Below, in pieces: positions 10,781-20,205 of a DNA stretch of 64,000 nucleotides (the first letter of the stretch is position 1; each line of letters begins with the position of its first letter). The DNA is from Girardinichthys multiradiatus (Eukaryota > Chordata > Actinopteri > Cyprinodontiformes > Goodeidae), in NCBI RefSeq assembly GCF_021462225.1, contig NC_061808.1:22171119-22235118 (forward strand), given 5' to 3'. The position numbers were made by a program, and so were the translations under genes. A model generated the notes under the pieces. The model saw nothing but the letters and a program-made list of their open reading frames with translations, did not search any database and was not told the origin of the DNA.

Positions 10781-11282
10781 GTGCGCCTTATAGTGCGGAA
10801 AATACGGTAACCACTTCTGGAAAGAAGCTATCCAGCTCCATGATCAAAGACTGTAGCCTTTCGTTACTTCATTGGACCACACCGGTTGGCAGCCTCCTAA
10901 ATTCTTCGCTTCTTGGATCACCCTTCAAGAACCCTGTCCATCATCTTCCTTCCACTGCACCAACTTCTGAAAGCCCTGGACCATCTTATCCTCCTGGCAC
11001 ACCATTATTCCACCATCATCTGTCTCACGAGTAAACAACTATTTGGTCTCTCCGCTTCACCCTCTGGCGGATCATTCCACCAACCCAGTAAGGCTGAATT
11101 ATTATTCTTGAGTTTTGACCCTGAGTATTCCCTGCTTACCATCCTGTTTATTTTACAGTTGGTTTCCCGGTTCCAGCTCCCCTGCCCTTTTCACTACACT
11201 GTAAATAAACACTTCACTGTAAAACTCTGTCTCCTGAATTGTTTTCTGCATGTGGGTCAAATCCGTTAAAAACAATATGACA

Positions 11283-11545
11283 GTTGAAGCAGAACTGGAT
11301 AGTGCCACATGACAATGACCCAAAACAAACCATTACATCACCAAGGACTGGCTGAGAATTAAGGAATAGAAAGTCCTGGACCTAGTCAAACTCCAGGTCT
11401 TAATCTCATTGAGATGCTGCAGGGTGACTTGAAACAGGCTTTACATGCGGGGAACGTTTAAACATCTCACAGCTGAAAGTGAGGTCAGACTGTCCACAGA
11501 TTGATGTCAGAGACTGATCGAGGTTACAAGAACTTATCTTAGTTA
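11283..11545 (+). pseudogene. old Tc1-like transposase, 3' fragment
   Basis: This continues the fragment ending at 7783. Broken frames read HDNDPKQT (second catalytic Asp), then a decayed NLIEMLQGDLKQALHAGN at about 11396-11450, matching the NPIE-LW-LK region with the catalytic Glu of Tc1 transposases, then a degenerate C-terminus ending near 11545. The match resumes after the solo LTR, so the LTR insertion post-dates this Tc1. Confidence 0.65.
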
Positions 11546-11906
11546 AAGGATCCAGAATATGTTTTAGTTGATATATTTTGTTTAATTGGTAAAACAAGAT
11601 TAATTTCTGGTGTTTACCTGTAATTTAACAACTTTTTTATAGAGGTAGAAAATATATTAGACATGACTGTAAACATTTCTGCTAGTAAAAGGAACATGTA
11701 AGGGGTTTTAATGTTTTTTCTCGTGACCTCTAGAAAAGCTGATAATTTAAAGAAAATCATTGACAATTTGTTGCCTTAAAATGAATGTCTTGATAAAATT
11801 ATTTATAAAATATTTATAATTATTTTTAAGCGGACACACAAATTATGTTTTTTTGCTAAGACAAGGCAGAGAAGGATGCCACCTTTCTGATCTGTCGATG
11901 AAGTTA
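11546..11906. other. AT-rich DNA, nothing recognised
   Basis: This lies between the old Tc1 fragment and Tc1 copy B. No ORF, repeat or signal is supported. Confidence 0.5.
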
Positions 11907-11908
11907 TA

Positions 11909-13511
11909 CAGGTCCTTCTCAAAATATTAGCATATTGTGATGAAGTTAATTATTTTCCATAATGTAATGATGAAAATTTAACATTCATATATTTTAGATT
12001 CATTGCACACTGAAATATTTCAGGTCTTTTATTGTCTTAATACGGATGATTTTGGCATACAGCTCATGAAAACCCAAAATTCCTATCTCACAAAATTTGC
12101 ATATTTCATCCGACCAATAAAAGAAAAGTGTTTTTAATACAAAAAACGTCAACCTTCAAATAATCATGTAGTTATGCACTCAATACTTGGTCGGGAATCC
12201 TTTGGCAGAAATGACTGCTTCAATGCGGCGTGGCATGGAGGCAATCAGCCTGTGGCACTGCTGAGGTCTTATGGAGGCCCAGGATGCTTCGATAGCGGCC
12301 TTTAGCTCATCCAGAGTGTTGGGTCTTGAGTCTCTCAACGTTCTCTTCACAATATCCCGCAGATTCTCTATGGGGTTCAGGTCAGGAGAGTTGGCAGGCC
12401 AATTGAGCACAGTGATACCATGGTCAGTAAACCATTTACCAGTGGTTTTGGTACTGTGAGCAGGTGCCAGGTCGTGCTGAAAAATGAAATCTTCATCTCC
12501 ATAAAGCTTTTCAGCAGATGGAAGCATGAAGTGCTCCAAAATCTCCTGATAGCTAGCTGCATTGACCCTGCCCTTGATAAAACACAGTGGACCAACACCA
12601 GCAGCTGACACGGCACCCCAGACCATCACTGACTGTGGGTACTTGACACTGGACGTCTGGCATTTTTGGCATTTCCTTCTCCCCAGTCTTCCTCCAGACT
12701 CTGGCACCTTGATTTCCGAATGACATGCAGAATTTGCTTTCATCTGAAAAAAGTACTTTGGACCACTGAGCAACAGTCCAGTGCTGCTTCTCTGTAGCCC
12801 AGGTCAGGCGCTTCTGCCGCTGTTTCTGGTTCAAAAGTGGCTTGACCTGGGGAATGCGGCACCTGTAGCCCATTTCCTGCACACGCCTGTGCACGGTGGC
12901 TCTGGATGTTTCTACTCCAGACTCAGTCCACTGCTTCTGCAGGTCCCCCAAGGTCTGGAATCGGCCCTTCTCCACAATCTTCCTCAGGGTCCGGTCACCT
13001 CTTCTCGTTGTGCAGCGTTTTCTGCCACACCTTTTCCTTCCCACAGACTTCCCACTGAGGTGCCTTGATACAGCACTCTGGGAACAGCCTATTCGTTCAG
13101 AAATTTCTTTCTGTCTTACCTTCTTGCTTGAGGGTGTCAATAGTGGCCTTCTGGACAGCAGTCAGGTCGGCAGTCTTACCCATGATTGGAGTTTTGAGTG
13201 ATGAACCAGGCTGGGAGTTTTAAAGGCCTCAGGAATCTTTTGCAGGTGTTTAGAGTTAACTCGTTGATTCAGATGATTAGGTTCATAGCTCGTTTAGAGA
13301 CCCTTTTAATGATATGCTAATTTTGTGAGATAGGAATTTTAGGTTTTCATGAGCTGTATGCCAAAATCATCCGTATTAAGACAATAAAAGACCTGAAATA
13401 TTTCAGTTACTGTGCAATGAATCTAAAATATATGAATGTTAAATTTTCATCATGACATTATGGAAAATAATGAACTTTATCACAATATGCTAATATTTTG
13501 AGAAGGACCTG
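11909..13511 (-). mobile_element. Tc1/mariner element, copy B
   Basis: The element is 1603 bp, with the same CAGGTCCTTCTCA termini as copies A and C and TA at 11907-11908 and 13512-13513. It is in the opposite orientation to copy A. The long inverted repeats have a few small deletions. The transposase is frameshifted (see the pseudogene entry). Confidence 0.92.
12180..13183 (-). pseudogene. Tc1-like transposase, two frameshifts
   Basis: The frame starts at the ATG complementary to 13181-13183 and would end at 12180. Compared with copy A, two bases are missing near 13113 (GGTAAGACAGAAAG instead of GGTAAGACACAGAAAG), shifting the frame after about 24 codons. One extra A in an A run near 12665 shifts it again. 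Between these it is open and keeps the linker residues KPLLNQKQRQKRLT that copy A has lost. After the second shift the open frame 12180-12773 still carries FQHDLAPAH and NPIENL, so the catalytic residues survive on paper, but the protein cannot be made whole. Confidence 0.9.
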
Positions 13512-13583
13512 TATGTGATGCCGTTTTTTTTTTTTCCATGCTCGATGATCTGGAGATAAAAGTTCGATGCTCTATAAGCAGTC

Positions 13584-14405
13584 TGTTACGGCTGGTGGCC
13601 GTATGTGTGTTTGTTTTGTACCTTCATCAACAGACTGGCCAGTCGATGTCGCTGAAAAGCGCCGTTTTCCTCCGTGCTATCGGTACCGCTGTTTCTGATA
13701 GGATCGGATTTCTTCTTCGCTGGATACCCTCTTCTTCGCTGTTCCTCACGGACTCTGATCTCCCTGCGCGCTCTGCACTCCTCCTGCTGGACGTCTCCGG
13801 GAGTTCATGTTGGACTATTCATTTCCTGGTTCTTCTGAATTCGCCGCCAATCAAGAAGGGACTACATTATATAAACTCTCTGCACCTGCCACTAAAGGCA
13901 GCTGGTATTTGGACAGAACAGCTCGCCACTTCTGACTTTGGTGTTGTAAAATTTTGAAGCTTGGTTATTTTTGTATGCTTACCTGCTTGTTGGGAAGCTT
14001 GGGTATTTTTGTGTGCTCACCTGCTTGATGACTCCATCTTGGCTCAGAGGAGTCTCTTTAAAGTTGATTGGGATTTGTCTTGATTTGTTTGTTTGCTTGT
14101 TGTTTGGAGGGACGTTTTTGATTTAGGAAACTGTTGAATTAGTTTGTCCCTCCTTTTGGGGGATTATTTTTAGTTAAATTACTGATGGTTGTGTATTTTG
14201 TTAAATGCATGGTTATTTTGGGTTTTACCCCTTTTTATTTTGAAACGGTTTGTACTTTGTTAAGTACCCTCCTTTTGTTTGTTTTGTTAAAAATAACGGA
14301 AACTGTACTAAAAAAGAAACAAATTACTCTTTCTTTCATAAAACCAACAACACCTGGTTTGAATGTTTACTTCCCCCTACCCCTAGACCGAGTGGGGTCG
14401 TAACA
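13584..14405 (+). repeat. 5' LTR of the Gmr1-like element
   Basis: The LTR starts TGTTACGGCTGG and ends GGGGTCGTAACA (822 bp). TATATAAA near 13867 is a likely TATA box for the element transcript. Near its end the sequence GAAACAAATT stands where the 3' LTR has GAAATAAATT, so the AATAAA signal is missing from this copy. Confidence 0.92.
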
Positions 14406-14410
14406 TTTAA

Positions 14411-14428
14411 TGGGGGCTCGTCCGGGAT
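14411..14428 (+). promoter_or_regulatory. primer binding site for tRNA-Pro
   Basis: TGGGGGCTCGTCCGGGAT is complementary to the 3' end of tRNA-Pro and is the same 18-base site used by gammaretroviruses such as murine leukaemia virus. It lies five bases after the 5' LTR, where minus-strand DNA synthesis is primed. Confidence 0.92.
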
Positions 14429-14534
14429 ATCTTTAAATGAATCCTGTGATTGAAAGTGTAAACTTTAGCTTTGTCAGTTCAGAAAGTGACAAGGTCTTGG
14501 TAGGCCCCTGTTGTCACTTGTGCAAAATTTTAGT

Positions 14535-15773
14535 ATGGCACAGTTTAACTTAAAACAGTTTTTGGAAAGTCCCTCTCTTGAACTAATAGAGTCATGTCGA
14601 AAGGATGATTTGGCACAAATTGCAGCACATTTCTGCATTTATTCTAAACAGCTCCTTAAGAAGGAACTAAGGAATCTTGTAGTGGACAAATTGGTAGAAC
14701 TAGGAGTTCTTGTATGTTCTGAGATATCTGTGAGTTCTGTGGCTCAACCTGCTTTGACTTCTGCTGCTGTAGCTCAGTCCGAGGCCCTTTCTTCTGATGA
14801 AGGTGGTAAGAAGGTTTTGGGAAAACCTCCAGCAGTCTCTCCAGATGTGGATGCTGAGGTGGGTGTGGGGATTAAGACTCCTTACACACTCCCTCGGTTT
14901 AATCCTCTCTCTGACGCCAGTAGTTTGGCTGGGTCAAAGGCTGATGCTCGGATTAAAGTCCGACTCGCTAGACTGCACCTTGAGGCCCAAGAGAAGGCAC
15001 AGCAAAGGCAGTTCCAACTAGAAATGAAAAGGTTGGAAATTGAAGCAGAAACTGCCATAAAAATACGTCAGTTAGAGCTTGAATCTCAGACTAGAATTAA
15101 TGTTCCTGCTTTTGCAGTAAACTCCTCTTCTGTTGGTTATTCCACTACTTCATCTCAAATTAGACCTTTCGATATTACCAAGTATGTTGCTCTAGTGCCT
15201 GAATTCCGAGAAGCGGAAGTAGATTGTTACTTCTCAGCTTTTGAAAAAATAGCACAAGCTTTGCAGTGGCCTCCTGAAGCCTGGTCACTTCTGTTGCAAT
15301 GCAAACTGTATGGAAAAGCTCAAGAGGTTGTTGCAACTCTCCCTCTTGCAGACACCCTAGATTTTGAAAAGGTAAAGGCTGCCATCTTAAAAGCCTATGA
15401 ACTTGTCCCGGAGGCTTACCGACAAAGATTTAGGTCTTTTAAGAAAAATCCCAGTCAAACCTATGTTGAGTTCGCTAGGGAAAAGGGAACTCTTTTTGAC
15501 AGATGGTGTTCTTGTAAAGTCTCAAACTTTCTCAGCTTAAAGGAGCTAATTTTGTTAGAGGAGTTTAAGACCTGTTTGCCTGAACGCATTTCCATGCATT
15601 TAAATGAACAAAAAGTAGAGTCTTTGTCTGCTGCTGCTGTCCTTGCTGATGAGTATGTGCTTACCCACAAAACAATTTTTCAGTCCAATCCGAACAAAAC
15701 TTCTGTTGTTAAGACGTGTGACACAGTCAAGCCCATACAATTGAAGGAAAACAGAGTGTTTTTATTGTCATAA
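14535..15773 (+). CDS. Gag, truncated by a frameshift before its zinc knuckle
   Basis: The first ATG after the primer binding site (14535) opens a 412-residue frame ending TAA at 15771-15773. The N-terminus (MAQFNLKQFLESPSLELIES) and a charged, glutamine-rich helix at about residues 139-188 (likely coiled coil) precede the capsid-like region (about 220-370). Gag would form the particle that packages element RNA. The zinc knuckle CFYCHKTGHVIANC follows at 15757-15798 but in the +1 frame, so the ORF passes over it in the wrong frame. A one-base indel near 15745 is the simplest explanation; a programmed frameshift is unlikely because the knuckle normally belongs to Gag. Confidence 0.82.
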   Translation: MAQFNLKQFLESPSLELIESCRKDDLAQIAAHFCIYSKQLLKKELRNLVVDKLVELGVLVCSEISVSSVAQPALTSAAVAQSEALSSDEGGKKVLGKPPAVSPDVDAEVGVGIKTPYTLPRFNPLSDASSLAGSKADARIKVRLARLHLEAQEKAQQRQFQLEMKRLEIEAETAIKIRQLELESQTRINVPAFAVNSSSVGYSTTSSQIRPFDITKYVALVPEFREAEVDCYFSAFEKIAQALQWPPEAWSLLLQCKLYGKAQEVVATLPLADTLDFEKVKAAILKAYELVPEAYRQRFRSFKKNPSQTYVEFAREKGTLFDRWCSCKVSNFLSLKELILLEEFKTCLPERISMHLNEQKVESLSAAAVLADEYVLTHKTIFQSNPNKTSVVKTCDTVKPIQLKENRVFLLS

Positions 15774-16290
15774 AACAGGGCATGTCATTGCTAACTGTTT
15801 AGCTTTAAAACGGAAAACACAAACCTCTGTTCAGTCCCAACCGAAAGGTGTAGGACTCATTAAGAGAAAACCAAACATTGTAAGAGCTGAAGTTGACTGC
15901 ACACCTGATCCCTGCTTCAACCCTTTTCTGTCGGATGCACTAGTTTCGCTCGCTGGACAGCCTGAAGATCAGTGTTCTATTCGCATTCTGCGTGATACTG
16001 GAGGTTCTCAGTCCATTATTTTAGCTGACACATTACCGTTTTCTGAACAGTCATCATGTGGATATAGTGCAATTCTACAGGGCGTAGAAATGAGTTATGT
16101 TCCTCGGCCTGTACATCTGGTACATTTAAAGTCCAAAATAATCTCAGGAATTTTTCCTATTGCTTTTCTGCCCAGCACTACCTATCAAAGGTGTCGCATT
16201 ACTGTTAGGTAATGATATTGCTGGCGGTAAGGTAACTCCTGCATTAGAGGTTTTGGATGTACCACAAAACTTGGGAACTAGAGATAACAA
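15742..16290 (+). pseudogene. zinc knuckle and aspartic protease, frame-broken
   Basis: In the frame starting near 15742 a CCHC knuckle (15757-15798) leads into a protease with the active-site motif LRDTGGSQSIIL, Asp-Thr-Gly at 15994-16002. The family usually has Ala after Gly; here it is Gly. The frame breaks near 16180: the next part, IKGVALLLGNDIAGGKVTPA (flap and C-terminal strand), lies one frame over and runs to a TAA at about 16292-16294. The integrase frame starts again in the first frame. Two indels therefore separate the protease from the rest of Pol. Confidence 0.82.
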
Positions 16291-16302
16291 GTAATCTCCC
16301 AA

Positions 16303-19296
16303 GTGAACCCAACTGGTGTACTAACTCGTGCACAAAAACGTAAGAAAAAGGCTAAAAGTGATGATGTGGATTTGTCTGACAGTTTGTTTATGTCAGTGTT
16401 CTCAGGTGGTGGAGAATCTGACTCTGTTACAGAGGCTTCTGCAGTTCCGGATATGACTGGTGGGGATGCATTACAGACCCCTGATAGTGCTTTCCCAATC
16501 ACTCGTGCTCACCTGCGCACTTCTCAGAGGTCGGATCCAACGTTAAAACCCTATTTTGAAGGTGTAGTAGGTCCTGATGCGGCCAAGGAAGAAGGTGTAT
16601 CTTTCTTTCTGGATGATGGAATTTTAATGCGTAGATGGTGTCCTGTTCTGCTTCCTGGTGCTGATTGGAACATAGTTTTACAGATTGTGGTTCCATCCAG
16701 TTATCGAAAGAATATTTTATCATTAGCACATGAAAGTAAATGGTCAGGACACTTGGGTGTTTCAAAAACATACCAACTGATTTTGAAACACTTTTACTGG
16801 CCTGGATTAAAAACAGATGTGGTTAAATTCTGCTGCAGTTGCCACATATGTCAGATGGCTGGAAAGCCTAACCAGACCATACCAAATGCTCTGCTCCATC
16901 CAATTCCTGCATTGAAAGAACCATTTGAATGCATCATTATGGATTGTGTGGGTCCTTTACCACGAACCAAATCTGGTAATCAGTTTTTACTTACCTTAAT
17001 GTGCGCTTCCACTCGCTACCCTGAAGCCATTCCTCTCTGTAAAATCACTGCTAGTTCAATCATTAATGCCATGACCAGATTCTTTTCTACATTTGGTCTT
17101 CCAAGAACTGTACAGACAGATCAAGGTACAAATTTCAAATTGAAACTCTTTAGACAGGTTCTTAAAGAACTAGACATTAAACATTCTGTTTCTAGTGCAT
17201 ATCATCCTCAATCTTAGGGAGCTTTAGAACGTTGGCATCAGACTTTAAAGTCTATGCTGAAGAAATACTGCCTTGAGAATAAGAAAAGCTGGGATGAAGG
17301 TATCCCTTTTGTACTGTTTGCAGCTAGAGAATTCACTCAGGAATCATTAAGATTTAGCCCTGCAGAACTAGTGTTCGGTCATACTCTTCGCAGTCCACTA
17401 AAAATTCTGAAAGAGAAACTTTTGAACTCTGACACTTCCGCTCGGGAAAACATTTTGGATTATGTTTGTAAGTTTCGTGAGCGTTTGCATTCTTCCCGTG
17501 CAATTGCACAAGAGTTCCTTTGTGACTCTCAGAAATCAATGAAAAGGCGTTATGATCATTCTGCTGTTCTTCGTCACTTTCAGGTTGGCGACAAAGTTTT
17601 GGCATTACTGCCTATCCCTGGATCTGCTCTTGATGCCAAGTTCTCAGGTCCTTATGAGGTTAGTGATCAACTGAGTGACACTGACTATGTGATAAACACT
17701 CCTGAAAGGAGGAGAAAAACCAGAGTGTGTCACATAAACATGCTAAAACCGTACTACATTCGAACAACTAACCCAAATATGGACCAGAGTAAAATAAAAC
17801 CCAGTGGCAGTGCAGCCATAATTGTGACAGATGATGTTAGCTCTGAATCGGGTGAAGATGGTTTAACTCTTCGCTCCAGTTTTCACCAAAGTCCTCGTTT
17901 GCCCAATTCTGAAATGTTGAAGGAGTTTTCAAATAGTCTTACACATTTGCCTGAAAGCCAGCAAGATGATATTTTATCACTGATGAGCAGTTTCCCATGT
18001 CTATTCAATGACATACCGACACGCACTACAGTACTTGAACATGACATTGATGTCGCTAATGCTAAACCCATTAAGCAACATCCTTATAGAATAAATCCTG
18101 TTAAAAGAGCTCTAATGAACAGTGAGACAGAGTACATGTTGCAAAATGGATTTGCAAAACACAGTTCGAGTTCTTGGAGTTCTCCCTGTTTGCTTGAAAT
18201 GAAACCCGATGGCACACCACTTTTCATTACAGATTACCGCAAGGTAAATTCTGTTACAGTTACTGACTCGTATCTACTTCCTCGCATTGAGGACTGTGTA
18301 GATAATGTGGGAAATGCTCAGTATGTAAGCAAACTAGATTTATTAAAAGGATATTGGCAAGTACCCCTCACAAAGAGAGCTTCTGATATTTCTGCTTTTG
18401 TTACACCAGACCAATTTTTACAGTACAATGTGATGGCGTTTGGGATGTGTAATGCCCCTGCCACCTTCCAACGCCTAGTAAACATTGTTTTGTCTGGTTT
18501 GTCTAACTGCAGTGCATACTTGGATGATATAGTAGTATATACTTCTACCTGGACAGAACACATAACTGTTTTAAAACAAGTGTTCACTCGCCTTGCTAAA
18601 GCTTCTTTGACCTTAAACCTCGCCAAATGTGACTTTGGGAAAGCCACAGTGACCTATCTTGGTAGACAGGTAGGCCAAGGACAAGTGCGACCTTTAAAAG
18701 AAAAAGTTTCTGCCATTACTTCGTTCCCTGTGCCTTGCATGGCAAGTTATTATAGGAATTTCTGTCGCAACTTTTCCACTATTGTTCATCCTCTGACTGG
18801 TCTATTAAGTCCAAAAGTCAACTTTGTATGGACCCCAGAATGTCAACATGCTTTTGATAGCATTAAATCTCTGTTATGTCATGCTCCTGTACTCTCTGCT
18901 CCAGATACAGAAAGGCCCTTTAAACTTGAGGTTGATGCGAGTGCAGTGGGAGCTGGTGCTGTCCTCCTACAGGAAGGTAAAAATGGAGCTGATCATCCCA
19001 TTTGTTATTTTTCTAGGAAGTTTAACAGAAGCCAGCTTAACTATTCCATCATTGAGAAGGAAGCCTTGGCTTTGCTTTTGGCTTTACAACACTTTGAGGT
19101 ATACCTTGGATCCTGTCCTTCTCCAATTGTGGTCTACACTGACCATAACCCACTTGTCTTCCTAGCACGTATGTACAACCATAATCAAAGACTCATGCGT
19201 TGGGCTTTAATCATTCAAGACTTTTATCTGAACATCAGATACAAGAAGGGTTCAGCAAACATCTTGGCTGATTCTTTATCAAGACAGGAGTTATGA
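16303..19296 (+). pseudogene. Pol: integrase, then reverse transcriptase and RNase H, one stop
   Basis: A single frame of about 1,000 codons is interrupted only by TAG at 17215-17217. Integrase comes first: an HHCC finger (HESKWSGHLG ... CCSCHIC, about 16728-16860), Asp in MDCVGPLP (16942), Asp in QTDQGTNF (17119) and Glu in GALERWHQ (17227). The stop is four codons before that Glu, where CAG to TAG fits the family. The GPY motif FSGPYEV follows near 17640. A linker of about 100 residues leads to RT: DYRKVNSV, FGMCNAPATFQ, catalytic YLDD at 18517-18528. Between PVP and YYRNFC (about 18730) roughly a dozen codons usual in gypsy RTs are missing. RNase H has VDASAVGAGAV, EKEALALLLAL, YTDHNPL and LADSLSR. 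The frame ends just before the purine tract. Confidence 0.92.
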
Positions 19297-19355
19297 AAAC
19301 AAGAGTTTGTTATTAAAATGTAAGTGAAGGGATGGACATTGTGTTTCACATTTTT

Positions 19356-19371
19356 AGGGGGGGGGGGGGGG
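19356..19371 (+). promoter_or_regulatory. polypurine tract (A followed by 15 G)
   Basis: A run of 15 G after A directly precedes the 3' LTR start TGTTACGG. It is the place where plus-strand DNA synthesis is primed. The run is longer than in most gypsy elements and may have grown by slippage. Confidence 0.85.
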
Positions 19372-20200
19372 TGTTACGGCTGGTGGCCGTATGTGTGTTT
19401 GTTTTGTACCTTCATCAACAGACTGGCCAGTCGATGTCGCTGAAAAGCACCGTTTTCCTCCGTGCTATCGGTACCGCTGTTTCTGATAGGATCGGATTTC
19501 TTCTTCGCTGGATACCCTCTTCTTCGATGTTCCTGACGGACTCTGATCTCCCTGCGCGCTCTGCACTCCTCCTGCTGGACGTCTCCGGGAGTTCATGTTG
19601 GACTATTCATTTCCTGGTTCTTCTGAATTCGCCGCCAATCAAGAAGGGACTACATTATATAAACTCTCTACACCTGCCACTAAAGGCAGCTGGTATTTGG
19701 ACAGAACAGCTCGCCACTTCTGACTTTGGTGTTGTAAAATTTTGAAGCTTGGTTATTTTTGTATGCTTACCTGCTTGTTGGGAAGCTTGGGTATTTTTGT
19801 GTGCTCACCTGCTTGATGACTCCATCTTGGCTCAGAGGAGTCTCTTTAAAGTTGATTGGGATTTGTCTTGATTTGTTTGTTTGCTTGTTGTTAGCAGGGA
19901 TGTTTTTGATTTAGGAAACTGTTGAATTAGTTTGTCCCTCCTTTTGGGGGATTATTTTTAGTTAAATTACTGATGGTTGTGTATTTTGTAAAATTTATGG
20001 TTATTGTGTATTTTGGGTTTTACCCCTTTTTATTTTAAAACGGTTTGTACTTTGTTAAGTACCCTCCTTTTGTTTGTTTTGTTAAAAATAACAGAAACTG
20101 AACTAAAAAAGAAATAAATTACTCTTTCTTTCATAAAACCAACAACACCTGGTTTGAATGTTTACTTCCCCCTACCCCTAGACCGAGTGGGGTCGTAACA
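19372..20200 (+). repeat. 3' LTR of the Gmr1-like element
   Basis: 829 bp, TGTTACGGCTGG to GGGGTCGTAACA. It keeps AATAAA at about 20114 (GAAATAAATT), which would serve for polyadenylation. It differs from the 5' LTR at about 14 bases and by a 7-base insertion near 20000. Confidence 0.92.
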
Positions 20201-20205
20201 CAGTC

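Larger units (their letters stand above)
8037..10808. mobile_element. DNA transposon with 30-bp perfect inverted ends, non-autonomous
   Basis: Bases 8034-8063 are the exact reverse complement of 10781-10810 (CCGTATTTTCCGCACTATAA... inward from each side). A TA dinucleotide flanks both ends (8035-8036 and 10809-10810), which fits a TA target duplication. Copies of a GCGCCTTATAATCCGG motif lie just inside both ends (about 8107-8126, 10700-10720 and 10765-10790) and may be transposase-binding sites. After removal of the Tc1 element inserted at 8129-9707 the element is about 1.2 kb and has no ORF resembling a transposase. I do not assign the superfamily with certainty. Confidence 0.75.
7784..11282 (+). 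repeat. solo LTR of a gypsy element, interrupted
   Basis: The two halves, 7784-8034 and 10809-11282, together make about 725 bp with inverted ends TGTCA and TGACA. The left half shares GAGGAGTAT-TAGGAGGAGGCTGCCAG and CAGCTCAAGCCA with the LTR at 420-906. The right half ends with AATAAA near 11206 followed by a short tail, as in the LTR that ends at 4794. No internal gag or pol is present, so this is a solo LTR, probably left by LTR-LTR recombination. No clear target duplication is visible, but the Tc1 fragment continues on both sides. Confidence 0.65.
13584..20200 (+). mobile_element. Gmr1-like Ty3/gypsy retrotransposon (IN before RT)
   Basis: The 6617-bp element is flanked by the 5-bp duplication CAGTC (13579-13583 and 20201-20205). 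It has two near-identical LTRs, a tRNA-Pro primer binding site, gag, protease, integrase, reverse transcriptase, RNase H and a purine tract, in that order. Integrase upstream of RT is the Ty1/copia order, yet the RT and integrase motifs are of Ty3/gypsy type; this combination defines the Gmr1-like group known from fish and other deuterostomes. The LTRs differ by about 14 substitutions and one 7-base indel, so insertion is fairly recent. Three frame breaks and one stop make this copy defective. Confidence 0.9.

Noticed and set aside
12271..13201. Antisense open frames inside the Tc1 copies (also at 8417-9328 and 47103-48046)
   Set aside because: These are shadows of the transposase on the other strand and repeat identically in all three copies.
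13538..13957. 139-codon frame in the 5' LTR, repeated in the 3' LTR at 19332-19745
   Set aside because: It lies within LTR sequence upstream of and across the TATA box, begins outside the LTR in one copy, and has no gene-like features.
15739..15775. Programmed frameshift between gag and pol in the Gmr1-like element
   Set aside because: The shift falls before the zinc knuckle, which normally belongs to Gag, and two further shifts and a stop follow, so ordinary indels explain it better.
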